Source: CAYVVD01 sp964454975
GTDB taxonomy: Bacteria > Bacteroidota > Ignavibacteria > Kapaibacteriales > UBA2268
DNA length: 64,000 bases
Reading direction: 5' to 3'
Assembly: GCA_964454975.1 (NCBI GenBank)
Contig: CAYVVD010000005.1
Coordinates: 1 to 64,000, forward strand
Of this stretch, positions 50,659 to 60,800 are shown piece by piece. The translations under genes were made by a program, and so were the position numbers. Each line of letters begins with the position of its first letter. Positions within the stretch are counted from its first letter, which is position 1. The notes beneath the pieces are model-generated. The model was not told where the DNA came from. It saw nothing but the letters and a program-made list of their open reading frames with translations, and did not search any database.

Positions 50659-52566
50659 TCACTCTTCTCTCAGGATGCTTATCATCATATCAAGCTGCTC
50701 TAAAAACTCATCTTCGTTTGTAAAGCCCTGAATCTGGAATTGAAGCTTCCCCTCCTTGTCGTACACAAGAGTAGATGGCAAGCCAGTAATTCCATTCACT
50801 AATGGAAATATTGCATTTTTGTCAATGAGTATAGGGAATCCCGGATTGTACTGCTCAATTACTTCATTTACAGCATCAGTTGAACTCTCCCCTTGTTCCC
50901 AGATGTTAACAGATGCGACAGCAATATCCACTGTGTCTGCGTACATTGCATAGAGTGTTTCCAGCGCAGGAAACATTGCCTGGCAGGGTCCGCACCAGCT
51001 TGACCATGCGTTCAAAATCAGCACCTGTCCCTTATAATCATCAAGCTGATTTATTGTGCCGTTAACCCTTGAAAAGATGATATTCTGTGTTTCGATATTT
51101 AACTTCTTCAATGAGAGCTGTTTTGCTTCATAAAGCCTTGATTGTTCTTTAAGGTTCTCTATCTCAGATTCAATTTGTGCATCAGTCATTCTGTCAAACT
51201 TTTTGAGATGGTTCTCAAGAAATTTCTTTATAAGATTGCTTTCAATCCCATTTATGTATGCTTTTCGGGATAGTTTGAGAATCTCACCATCTTTATCAAG
51301 GTCATAACATAGCTGAAGGAATTTTTCATAAATATTACCTGCAGCAAGCCTGCCAAGCATAGACAACGAATTTTTGTAGTTATTATAGGCATTCAGGCTG
51401 TCACCGGATTTTAGCTGAATGTCGGCGAGCGCTTCATATATAAGGCCGTTTTCAACATCGAGGTCGAGTTTCCATTCGGAATTAGATAGGTAACTTGATT
51501 TTCTTTTCATCAGCCCCAGCGTATCATTATTGACTTCAAGTGCTTGTTCAATGAAACCTCTTGCAGTATCTAATCTCTTTTTTTCATTTAAGTTTTCATA
51601 AATTTTCTCATTGTTCAATATTTCCACTCCAAGTTGCATCAGTACGGAAGCGGGAGGTGGAAAATCATTCATAAATGCGCTGAATTCTTTTGTCTTGTTC
51701 ATTTGCATAAATGATGTACTTAGTGCCGAATATACCTGTTGATAGTTTTCAGAGTTTGGAAACCTATGCAGAAAACGAGCCCCAAACTGGACAAATTCCC
51801 TGAATGACTCTGACTGGGAAAGTTTTGATAATGCTTGTTCTTCTGCAATCCTTGAATCAGGATATTTTTCGACAAATGCAGATTGAACAGCATCACTTTT
51901 TTTGGACTCATTCAGGGCATTTAATGCTCTTATCACAGCCATTACTTCAGCAGGATTATCCGGGTTGTAACCCGAAATTGCTTTGTTTATTGTCTCCTCA
52001 AAATCGTCATAAGAAATTCTTTGTGTGTCATATTTGAGACTGGCATTTCCGATCGTTGCCTGAACGTTATCAGGATAGAATTCTATCTCCATATTAAAAT
52101 GATTAAGCGCTTTATTGAAATCGACAAACCTGCCATAGTATTCTGGTTGGTTTCCCATGTAAGACAAAGCTGCTTTCAGGTGAGCATTTTTAAGAGGTTT
52201 CATGGAGTTGTCATGAACAAGGAATTGCCAGAATTGCTCATTGTTCCTATCCTCTATAGTTCCTTCTTCCAGGAAATAAATCACCTTTATCAATCCGAAA
52301 ACAGTGAAATCGGGTAACTTAAATTTAACAGATTTCAACATTTTTGAAGAAAGCTTACCAAGGCTTACTTCAAATGCAGTTGGATAAATTTCCCTTTCAT
52401 TAAAGCAATAAATGACTGCAATCGCTGAGTCAGCCCCAAGTGAGTTGCTGGCTGAATAGGAAATCTCAATTGTTTCAAATTCGCGTGGTTTCTCAGGCGT
52501 AATTTCCATGCCCGCATTAAGGGCAATGCTGAAAAGCAGTATCAAGCTTGGCATTAAGCGTATCAT
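50659..52566 (-). CDS. periplasmic TPR-like protein with a C-terminal TlpA-type thioredoxin domain
   Basis: 635 aa. A signal peptide (about 1-19) is followed by a beta domain (20-120), a long helical region with TPR-like repeats (about 125-470) and a thioredoxin domain (about 495-635) with WSSWCGPC (Cys525, Cys528) in VLILNAWSSWCGPCQAMF. It probably acts in periplasmic thiol-disulfide exchange, with the helical part binding a partner. The SD GAGGAAG precedes the ATG. Operon neighbours are a LOG protein, an SDR and Tag, so no shared pathway is evident. Confidence 0.82.
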   Translation of the reverse strand: MIRLMPSLILLFSIALNAGMEITPEKPREFETIEISYSASNSLGADSAIAVIYCFNEREIYPTAFEVSLGKLSSKMLKSVKFKLPDFTVFGLIKVIYFLEEGTIEDRNNEQFWQFLVHDNSMKPLKNAHLKAALSYMGNQPEYYGRFVDFNKALNHFNMEIEFYPDNVQATIGNASLKYDTQRISYDDFEETINKAISGYNPDNPAEVMAVIRALNALNESKKSDAVQSAFVEKYPDSRIAEEQALSKLSQSESFREFVQFGARFLHRFPNSENYQQVYSALSTSFMQMNKTKEFSAFMNDFPPPASVLMQLGVEILNNEKIYENLNEKKRLDTARGFIEQALEVNNDTLGLMKRKSSYLSNSEWKLDLDVENGLIYEALADIQLKSGDSLNAYNNYKNSLSMLGRLAAGNIYEKFLQLCYDLDKDGEILKLSRKAYINGIESNLIKKFLENHLKKFDRMTDAQIESEIENLKEQSRLYEAKQLSLKKLNIETQNIIFSRVNGTINQLDDYKGQVLILNAWSSWCGPCQAMFPALETLYAMYADTVDIAVASVNIWEQGESSTDAVNEVIEQYNPGFPILIDKNAIFPLVNGITGLPSTLVYDKEGKLQFQIQGFTNEDEFLEQLDMMISILREE

Positions 52567-52577
52567 TTCTTCCTCGT

Positions 52578-53423
52578 CTATAGATTATGTATTTCTTTCA
52601 AACTTGAGGTAATGTATTCAAAAGCATCTTGCGAATTGTCTAAATAAACAAATAGTTTTAAATCATCTTCATCAATCATTCCCATTTCTGCCAGGTATTC
52701 AAAATTTACAAGGTTCTTCCAGAATTCGCTTCCATATAGAACAATAGGCAAGGGCCTTTTTACTTTCTCAGTCTGCTTGAGAGTAAGTATTTCCATTAAC
52801 TCATCCATTGTACCATATCCGCCGGGCAGGGCAATAATAGCCTTTGCGATGTAAACAAACCAGAATTTCCGCATAAAAAAATAATGAAACTCAAAGTTCA
52901 GGTCCGGAGTGATGTATGGATTAGGGAATTGCTCGAATGGTAGACTGATATTAAGTCCAATCGAAGGAGAATCGTTAAGGTATGCACCTTTGTTTGCTGC
53001 TTCCATCATTCCTGGTCCACCACCCGTACAGACAAAGAATCGCTGTTTTTCATCTAATGTTTTAGACCATTCGGATAGCATTGAAGCAAGTTTAACTGCA
53101 TCATCATAATACGCGGAAGTCATTTTCAGCTTTTCAAATGATTTTATTTTGTTTTCGATATCAGATTTAGTCTTACCCTTTGAATCCTTTAGCTTCAAAT
53201 TCAGCGATTTAAGTTTATCGTTTACACCTTTCGTGGATAGTGTTCTGGCAGAACCATAAAAAACAATTGTATTACTGATTTTGTGTTTGCGGAAATATTG
53301 TTCCGGATATAAATATTCAGCAAGGATGCGTATTATCCTTCCGTCCTTGCTGTGAATAAAATCAAGATTATTGTATGCTTTATCGGCTCTTTTCAATGTC
53401 ATTTCAGGATGTAGTTTCTTCAT
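52578..53423 (-). CDS. LOG family (lysine decarboxylase-like) protein
   Basis: 281 aa. The signature GGGPGMMEAANKGAYL and PGGYGTMDELMEILTLKQ identifies the LOG family; members cut the N-glycosidic bond of nucleoside 5'-monophosphates. The first ~50 residues and a Lys-rich segment at 85-110 are additions relative to typical 180-200 aa LOG proteins, resembling longer bacterial forms. Its substrate is unknown. 11 bases upstream of the TPR-thioredoxin gene. Confidence 0.88.
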   Translation of the reverse strand: MKKLHPEMTLKRADKAYNNLDFIHSKDGRIIRILAEYLYPEQYFRKHKISNTIVFYGSARTLSTKGVNDKLKSLNLKLKDSKGKTKSDIENKIKSFEKLKMTSAYYDDAVKLASMLSEWSKTLDEKQRFFVCTGGGPGMMEAANKGAYLNDSPSIGLNISLPFEQFPNPYITPDLNFEFHYFFMRKFWFVYIAKAIIALPGGYGTMDELMEILTLKQTEKVKRPLPIVLYGSEFWKNLVNFEYLAEMGMIDEDDLKLFVYLDNSQDAFEYITSSLKEIHNL

Positions 53424-53435
53424 TTTACTTTTCCG

Positions 53436-54155
53436 TTATGAATATAAGTGTGTTCCGCCATCTACGTTAATTATCTGGCCTGTGATGTAAATACTGGAAG
53501 ATGCAAAAAAATATACCGCATCAAAAATATCGTTTATAGTACCGAATCGCTGCATCGGGATTTTATCCGGTGAGTGCAGGACAGGTTCGGGGCCGTCTTC
53601 TTCCATCACTATTGTCCCGGGACAAACACAATTTACAGATATTCCGGGTGCAAGTTCTTTTGCAAGCACTCGTGTGAGCTGCAATACCCCTGCTTTGGAT
53701 ACATTATAAGGTATTCTTTGTTTCCATGCCTGCCTTCCGCCAAGCGAACCAATATTGATTATTCTCGAATCTGTTTTTGCCATGCCTGAGAAAACTTTAG
53801 AAGCAAACATCTGCCCGCGCAGGTTGACATTAAGCGTATTATCCCAAATTTCTTCTGTCAGTTCATTCAATGGAATTTTTGGAGGGTAGATCCCGGCATT
53901 ATTTATTAGAACATTTGGTGTTCCTATCTCCCTTTTACACTCATCAAACGCCAATTCTAATTCTGATAAATCTCTCATATCTGCTTTAACAGCAAAGCAA
54001 CTTGAGCCTTTAGCCTCGATCAGGCTTTTTACTTCATCTGCGCCGGTGGAAGAATTATTAAAAGTAATGGCAACATCCCATCCTTTTTTTGAGAATTCAA
54101 TTGCCAGGCCTCTGCCAATTCGCCTACCGCCGCCTGTTATAAATATTAATGGCAT
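53436..54155 (-). CDS. short-chain dehydrogenase/reductase (pteridine-reductase-like)
   Basis: 239 aa. A classical SDR: the NADP-binding TGGGRRIGRG, NNAGIY, the catalytic Ser in INIGSLGG and YNVSKAG (Tyr, Lys). The TGxxxRxG pattern is that of PTR1/FolM pteridine reductases, but FabG-like or sugar-acting enzymes share parts of it. If it reduces pterins it would complement the FolE/PTPS pair at 9-10 kb. Specificity is inferred, not shown. First gene of the minus-strand run. Confidence 0.85.
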   Translation of the reverse strand: MPLIFITGGGRRIGRGLAIEFSKKGWDVAITFNNSSTGADEVKSLIEAKGSSCFAVKADMRDLSELELAFDECKREIGTPNVLINNAGIYPPKIPLNELTEEIWDNTLNVNLRGQMFASKVFSGMAKTDSRIINIGSLGGRQAWKQRIPYNVSKAGVLQLTRVLAKELAPGISVNCVCPGTIVMEEDGPEPVLHSPDKIPMQRFGTINDIFDAVYFFASSSIYITGQIINVDGGTHLYS

Positions 54156-54210
54156 TACTTAACCGTTATTACTCATTGATATGGATAATACTCATTAGCA
54201 AATTAAATAT

Positions 54211-56264
54211 TTGAATTTGAATTCCCAGTCTTTTAAATATTACGCTGTAGCACTGATATTGTTACTTTTGGCTTCTCCACAGGTTTTCAGCCAGGAATAT
54301 TACAGGATATTTTTTAAAGACAAAGGGCACGGTGAATTCAGGCAGGGAACAGAATTATATCGAAACACCCTGAAGTCTCTTAGCAAACGCGCTCTAAAAC
54401 GCAGGGCTAAATCGCTTCCGGAAGAAAAACTAATAATAATAGAAGACGCTCCAATTTTTGATGAATATTTAGAAAAAATACAAAACCTGGGAGTAGAAAT
54501 AATTCATAAGCTAAAGTGGCTTAATTACATTGTCGTCGAAACAGATTCTATAACTATCAGCCAAATAGAAAATTTCGACTTTGTATTTAGAACACAACGT
54601 ACATCATCAAAATTTTCTGTGGCAGAGAGAAATGAATCTTTCGATATAAACTCAATTCTATTTAATGACGTTAACCGGTTTGAAGATAACTTTGAAATCA
54701 ACCCTGAATATGGCACATCGTTCATCCAGAATCGGAAGGTCGGGGCCCATAAGTTTCATGAGATAGGAATTGTTGGCGAAGGGGTTCTGATTGGATTCAC
54801 TGATACAGGTTTTCAGCTCGAAAAAATTCCTAAGATTCGTAATTTTGCCTCTCCACGCCAGTATGACTTTATCAATCTTGATGATAATACAGGATTCGAA
54901 TCCGGTGATAACGTAAAGCAAACAAATCACGGTACAGCGGTTTCCGGTATCACTATGGGATATATTGCTAACAAATTAATTGGAAGCGCCCCCTGCGCTG
55001 ATTACATTTTCGCAAAGACGGAAAACCTGAATTACGAACGCAGGATTGAAGAAGATAACCTGGCTGCTGCATATGAATGGCTCGAAGCAGAGGGTGTAGA
55101 TATAATTAACACTTCGCTTGGTTACTCATGGCTTGACAGTACAGAAGAAAGCTACATCCCTGACGATTTCGACGGGGAGACTACTATTGTGGCTCGTTAT
55201 GCGAACATGGCATCCGAGAGAGGAGTACTTGTAATTGTATCTGCAGGAAATATGGGACCCGGGAAAGGCACAATTATANNNNNNNNNNGGGTGATGCTGA
55301 CAGTGTACTCACAATAGGAGCGATTAATGTAATAGGCGATTCGCTTCCTACCTGGTCGTCACGCGGACCAATTACAGGAGGGAAGATGAAACCGGATATA
55401 GTAGTACCCGGGGCAAACGTAACCGGCATTCATCTCGAAGAATATGAAAGCATCGCCCTGCACCACGGCACATCAATAGCTGCCCCACTTGCAAGCGGTG
55501 CAGCAGGGTTAATACTTTCGGCAAACCCTTATTTGGCATCATCAGAGTTAAAACAATATATAATGCAGGCTGGAAGAAATTACCCGGATAAAAATGATTC
55601 ACTGGGGTTCGGCCTGCCGGATTTTTACGAGGCAGCACAAAGCGCAGGCGCTATAATTTCTCCCCTATTTATCTATCATAGCCACTCAGCTTCCCGACTA
55701 TTTGTATATGCTGACATCCGGACGGACACCAGGCTGGTAGCCGAAATACTAAACCCTGATTTTCCTTCTTCACGAGCTGTGTTATATGAATACACATTAG
55801 AGCAGGCCGGCGAGAAGTTGTATCTAAACGATATAGCAATGCCACTCGGTAGTGATTCGTTATATATCAGGTTGTTGCTCGAAGGAGAAGAAACTCGCAC
55901 TATGCCATTCTACGAGGATTATTACGTACTCCCTGCAATAGAAAACAAGCTCCCCTACTGGTTAAATTATTCAAAGTTGCTTTTCGCAGAAGGCGAAAAC
56001 AACTTGTATATATTTCCTTCAGTATCAAACAAAGGACAAAACAAGGTGAATATTGAGACAATGTTTGAGGATGCCGGTGATTTTGAACTTGCTGTTTATG
56101 CTCTCGATGGTAGGATGGTGAATAATGTTTCTGTAAATGATTCGCCATTCCGTATTAATCATGCAGAATTAGATATAAGCGGGCTTGCTGTGGGGATTTA
56201 CGTTGTGGTTGCGTTACAACCCGGTGGCAAAACTCTAACTGGTAAATTTGCAATAGTGCGATAA
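54211..56264 (+). CDS. T9SS-sorted subtilisin-like serine protease, split by an assembly gap
   Basis: About 685 residues. A signal peptide (residues ~10-27) and propeptide (~30-170) precede the S8 domain: Asp198 (FTDTG), His240 (NHGTAVSG), the oxyanion Asn of VSAGN, and after the gap the Ser in HGTSIAAPLASG. The C-terminus (LDGRMV...SGLAVGIYVVVALQPGGK...GKFAIVR) is a T9SS type A sorting domain, so the enzyme is exported and anchored at the surface. The start is TTG; no ATG is near. The reading frame changes across the Ns at 55279-55288, but the flanking residues (GTII...GDADSVLTIGAI) fit a continuous protein. Confidence 0.88.
55279..55288. other. assembly gap (10 N) inside the subtilase gene
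   Basis: Ten Ns. The codons after the gap (GGT GAT GCT GAC) are out of phase with those before it, so the true number of missing bases is not ten; it should be 2 modulo 3. Only a few residues are likely lost. Confidence 0.95.
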
Positions 56265-56278
56265 TTGAAATTTTTCTT

Positions 56279-56307
56279 TTGTTTTTGTGTAATAAACCTT
56301 AATTTTG
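56279..56307 (+). promoter_or_regulatory. Bacteroidota-type promoter of the tRNA-Ala/Asp unit
   Basis: TTG (56279-56281), 18 bases, then TAATTTTG (56300-56307), matching -33/-7 TAnnTTTG. It lies about 29 bases before tRNA-Ala. Confidence 0.6.
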
Positions 56308-56336
56308 CTGACCTGAATTTCTCCGGAAAGAGAAAT

Positions 56337-56409
<73 letters not shown>

Positions 56410-56417
56410 CGGTAAAA

Positions 56418-56492
56418 GGGGTTGTAGCTCAGTTTGGTTAGAGCGCCAGTCTGTCACACTGGAGGTCGCGAGTTCGAGTCTCGTCAACCCCG
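56418..56492 (+). tRNA. tRNA-Asp (GTC)
   Basis: Acceptor GGGGTTG/CAACCCC, anticodon stem CCAGT/ACTGG with loop CTGTCAC (anticodon GTC), T-arm CGCGAGTTCGAGTCTCGT, discriminator G as expected for Asp. Eight bases after tRNA-Ala, so probably one transcript. Confidence 0.97.
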
Positions 56493-56672
56493 CAATTTCT
56501 CGTCGCATCTGATTATTTCTAACCTATTCCTTTTATTTTATTTAATACTTACGGATTAAATGGTGAAATCAAGATCCTGCTCAACATAGTTCATTTATGT
56601 AGTAAGCCTTGGATTTACAAATAAGCTCTTAAAAAACACCACGGTTTAATAATATACTCATATTAACCTCGT

Positions 56673-56697
56673 CTGTTTTTGGTCTTCCAAAAAACAG
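56673..56697 (+). terminator. possible terminator hairpin before the reductase gene
   Basis: CTGTTTTTGG and CCAAAAAACAG pair (one extra A) around TCTT, followed by GTTTTG. It lies 180 bases after tRNA-Asp and 30 before the next ATG. The U tract is short, so it could also be a leader structure. Confidence 0.4.
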
Positions 56698-56726
56698 GTT
56701 TTGATAATAAATTCTTATAAATATAA

Positions 56727-57449
56727 ATGGCTAAATTCAACTGGTACGACGGGACGATTGTTGATATACAAAATGTGACGGACAGCATAAGGCGCTTTTT
56801 TATAGAAGTACCGGAACGCAAACATTTCTCTTTTAAACCCGGGCAGTTTATAAACCTTGACCTGCCGATTGATTCGAAGAAAAAAATCAGGCAGTATTCT
56901 ATTGCTTCTTCTCCAAACGGAACTAACGTATTGGAGCTTATTATCGTGAAGTTCGAGAATGGACTTGGAACATCCTACTTGTTCGATAAATCAGATGTGG
57001 GTACTAATCTGAAGGTTTCTGATGCACTCGGCAAGTTTGTACTCCCTGAAAAGATCGAAACAGATATTTGCTTTATCTGTACAGGTGTTGGTATTGCGCC
57101 CATCCGTTCCATGTACCTGAACATATTCAAGAATAACATTCCTCATAAGAACATTTATCTCGTTTTTGGCACTCGTTATCAAAACGACCTTCTTTTCATT
57201 AATGAAATTAATGAACTTCAGGAGAAGCATCCGGAATTCCATTACCTTCCTACACTTTCGCGTGAAGATTCACCGGAGTGGCAGGGGCACAGGGGGTATG
57301 TCCATCCGGTTTATATGGAAGAATTTGCTGACGGGCGGCCGGCACAATTCTATATCTGCGGCTGGAAAGAGATGATAATGGAAGCCAGGGATAACCTCTA
57401 TGGAATGGGTTATGACAGGAAGGATGTTAAATTCGAGCTGTTTGATTGA
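56727..57449 (+). CDS. ferredoxin-NADP reductase-like flavoprotein (Fpr type)
   Basis: 240 aa. The FAD domain (about 1-105) has the FNR motif RQYSIASSP; the NAD(P) domain has ICTGVGIAPIRSM and YICGWKEMIMEA. It moves electrons between NAD(P)H and a ferredoxin, flavodoxin or quinone. No fused iron-sulfur domain. It is a single gene between the tRNAs and a 385-base non-coding stretch. Confidence 0.9.
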   Translation: MAKFNWYDGTIVDIQNVTDSIRRFFIEVPERKHFSFKPGQFINLDLPIDSKKKIRQYSIASSPNGTNVLELIIVKFENGLGTSYLFDKSDVGTNLKVSDALGKFVLPEKIETDICFICTGVGIAPIRSMYLNIFKNNIPHKNIYLVFGTRYQNDLLFINEINELQEKHPEFHYLPTLSREDSPEWQGHRGYVHPVYMEEFADGRPAQFYICGWKEMIMEARDNLYGMGYDRKDVKFELFD

Positions 57450-57834
57450 AAGAGTTGATCAAGATGTTGATTGCAAACGGTAGAGAATGGAATTTTAAAA
57501 CTCTTCTTATTTCATTATTCATAAAGAAACCTTTTGGATTATTCAATAGATTACCATAAGAATAGGTTGTTAATGGCTTTTTTTTTAAAAGCAAGCCAAA
57601 GTGTCTGTTCAATAATTTTTCCAAAGAATTTTTAGTTCGTAATTATTGTCAGCATAATCAAATAAACTGACTCCTGAGAAATCAACATTAAAGTCTTATC
57701 ACATTCCTGATTAATCCTTTATATTATTACAGAACCAATAGTATTTAAACATCCAACCTTATATTTAAGGCAAAGTGCCTTTATTTTATCAATGTTTTCT
57801 TCAATAATGTTCAATTACTTTTTATTTGAATTGT
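57450..57834. other. 385-base intergenic region
   Basis: No convincing gene. A hairpin AAGGCA-AAG-TGCCTT (57767-57781) followed by TTATTTTAT may end plus-strand transcription. The minus strand holds a short open stretch (57609-57695) and another frame that overlaps the reductase end; they may be remnants of an older gene or chance. Confidence 0.5.
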
Positions 57835-60800
57835 TTACCTTCCTATAATAAATTTCTGGAAATAATCCCCTATTCTCAAAAAATAGACCCCTTCAGGTAA
57901 TCCATTTAAATCAACTCTTTGTTCAGGCAGATAGGTATAATTTTCTACAATTACCTTTTCACCAAGAGTATTATAGATTTGGATTTTACTTACCGGAACG
58001 GATGAATTCTCAAATTGGAGATTCAGAATTTTCAAATAATCTATTGCCGGATTGGGGATTATTCTTATTCCTGCACTCACATCTTCCTCAATATCAGTCA
58101 GGATATATTCAAATGCATCTGATAATTCGGAAATACATCCGAATTCAGAAATAGAGCGGACATAATATAATCCGTCTTCAGGTGGGTTAAATTCATTTCC
58201 TTCCTCGGGGATCGGGTTACCATTGAGGAACCATCTGAATTTTGAACCGGGTGAAGCAAGAAGAATGTCGCCTTCTCTTTTTATTGTTGGCTTCTCAGGC
58301 AATTCGTTTATTGTAATTTCCTCATAAGTTGAATCTATGGTTTGAGTTTCAATCTCGGTACGGACAACATTAACAATTCCAATACCAGCTTCAAGCCATT
58401 CAATTTCAATCGTATGATTGGAAACATCAAGTACATTACCACCATCTACCCACCACGAGTTAGAATAATCCGGGTTTGAACTGGTTGTGTAAATCACTGT
58501 ATCGCCTTCGCATACTTCCTGGTTCCCGGCAATCACAGGCGAATCCGAATTGCTTATAATTATGTCAAGGATCAATGTATCGGTGCAATTATCCTCGTTT
58601 TGTATAATAAGAAGTAAATTGCCTTCTCCGTTAGCAGCCCATTGTATAACAACCTGTGGTGTGTCATCAGAGCCGATTATTGTTCCGTTTGTTACCTCCC
58701 ATTTATATGAAATGCCTTCTATATCATCAGTGAAATATGTCTCCGTACAGCCCCCGCAGACTACGTTTGGCCCGTTAAGAGCTAATTCCGGCAGCCCGGA
58801 TATTTCAATGTTCATCCTCGCTGAATCGCTACATAATGTAGTGCTTGAACTAACTAATAGTTTTAAGAAACCTGTTCCGGCAGTATTCCATTGGACATTA
58901 ATGGAGGCAGTGCCTGAACCGGAAATGATCTGCCCGCCAACTAATTGCCAATCGTAGGAATAATCAGGATTCTCTATTGTTGAATACATAGCCGTTTCTC
59001 TTTCACAAACCTGATTACTGCCTGTTAATGCAAGCTCAGGAATTGGTTTCACGAGGATTTTTCTTTCGATTGTAGAGTCGCAAGAACTTCCAGGAACTCT
59101 GTAAGTCATCCTCACAGTACCGGTATCTGTTTCCGGAATGTCCCAGATAACAAATATATCATCATTCTCAGGGTCACCGGCAAGTATTCCGCCTTCTACT
59201 TCCCATTCATACTCAAGCCCGTCTTCAATTGTACTAAGATAATGTGCGGCAGAGCCGAAACATATTTCATCCCTTCCAGTAATCCGAGCATCAGGAAGGT
59301 TAATCAATGCTATTGTCTTCTCGAATACAACGGTACATAGTGATTCAGTATTTGTAACAGTAACTCTTAATCTTCCCTCATCTCCTTCACCCCAGTTAAT
59401 AATCACCTCATTTTGGTTGTCCTCGCCTTCAATTGTACCACCTTCTGCTTCCCATTGAAACGAAAAATCAATGCTGGACGAAGATTTGTATGTTTCAAAC
59501 TTGTTACGACATGCAACTTCAGGGCCAATTATTTCACCAATTGGTTTCCCTCCGATTGTAATGTTAGTTCCGTTATCATTAGAAGTTAACGAGGGATCGT
59601 CTGAAGTAACCCTTACCCTGTAACCCGTAGCTGGTAGCAGCGACTGAGGTAATATATACTTAGCAGTAAAGCTACCTGATTGATTTGCTGTGCCTAATAT
59701 AGTTGGATTGTTAAATGTCCCTGTTGAGTCTGACATTTCGACCTTAAACTGGTTGTTTGTGTTAAATCCGTTTTCAGAATTAACCATTACAATAACTTCA
59801 ATGCTGTCCCCTGTGCAGTACTTAAATTCACCGGTCTCCACCTGTAATGTAAGATTGCCGATTTTTGCTAAAAATGCATCATGCTCACCCCTAATTGATT
59901 TCTGGAATGCAGATTTTGATACATAATCGGCGCTGTCTGTTGCATAAGAAGCGATTAGGATATTTCCATCATTATCAATTGCCAGGCCGCCCTGATGATC
60001 TCTGCCCGTAGGGCAACAACCATAAAAGGATGCCCATCTCAGGCTCCCGGTTGAAGAGAATCTGGTTAAAAAATACCCGCCAAAATTGTTTTCATCTTTG
60101 AAAGCGTCACTTGTAACAATGTCCTCGCGACTCCAGGTTAGCCCAAATCCATAAATATCACCATCACGAAAAATTAATCCATCGAATATATCATCATCGC
60201 TTCCTCCATAATATGTTCCCCACTGCCTAATACCTGATGAACTAAACTTCACTAAAAAGCCGTCACCTATTCCACCACCAAAAGTTGTCTGATGTGCGCC
60301 GATTGTTGCGATAACATTCTGGCCGCTGCTTGTACATGCTCCTCCGACAAACACATTCCCTGTGTTATCAGTTTCAACTGTGAATGCCTGGTCACCCAGG
60401 GAACCATCTCCGCCATAGTATGTACCCCACTGCCTTACACCTGAAGAATTAAATTTTACGAGCATTGCATTGGAGTTTGGCCCTGAATATGTGGTTTTAT
60501 GGGCTCCGGTTGTTGCAATATTGGAACTACTGAATGTCAGTCCGGCAAGGAATACATTCCCTGAGTTATCTACAGCACAGTCATAGGAAAAATCTGTTTC
60601 TGTGTCACCATAATAAGTGCCCCATTGCCGTTGCCCGGAGCTATTGAACTTTATAAGGAAAGCGTCGCTTCCAATATCACCGCCAATTTCTTCCTGGTGC
60701 GCACCGTTTGTTGCCACACCGCTTATACTCATAGTCCTTCCGGTAACAAAAATATTACCTGAATCATCAATATCCTGTCCTAAAATTCTGTCATTTGATT

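Noticed and set aside
57427..57624. Minus-strand ORF of 65 codons overlapping the end of the reductase gene
   Set aside because: No recognisable protein, no ribosome binding site and antisense overlap with a real gene.
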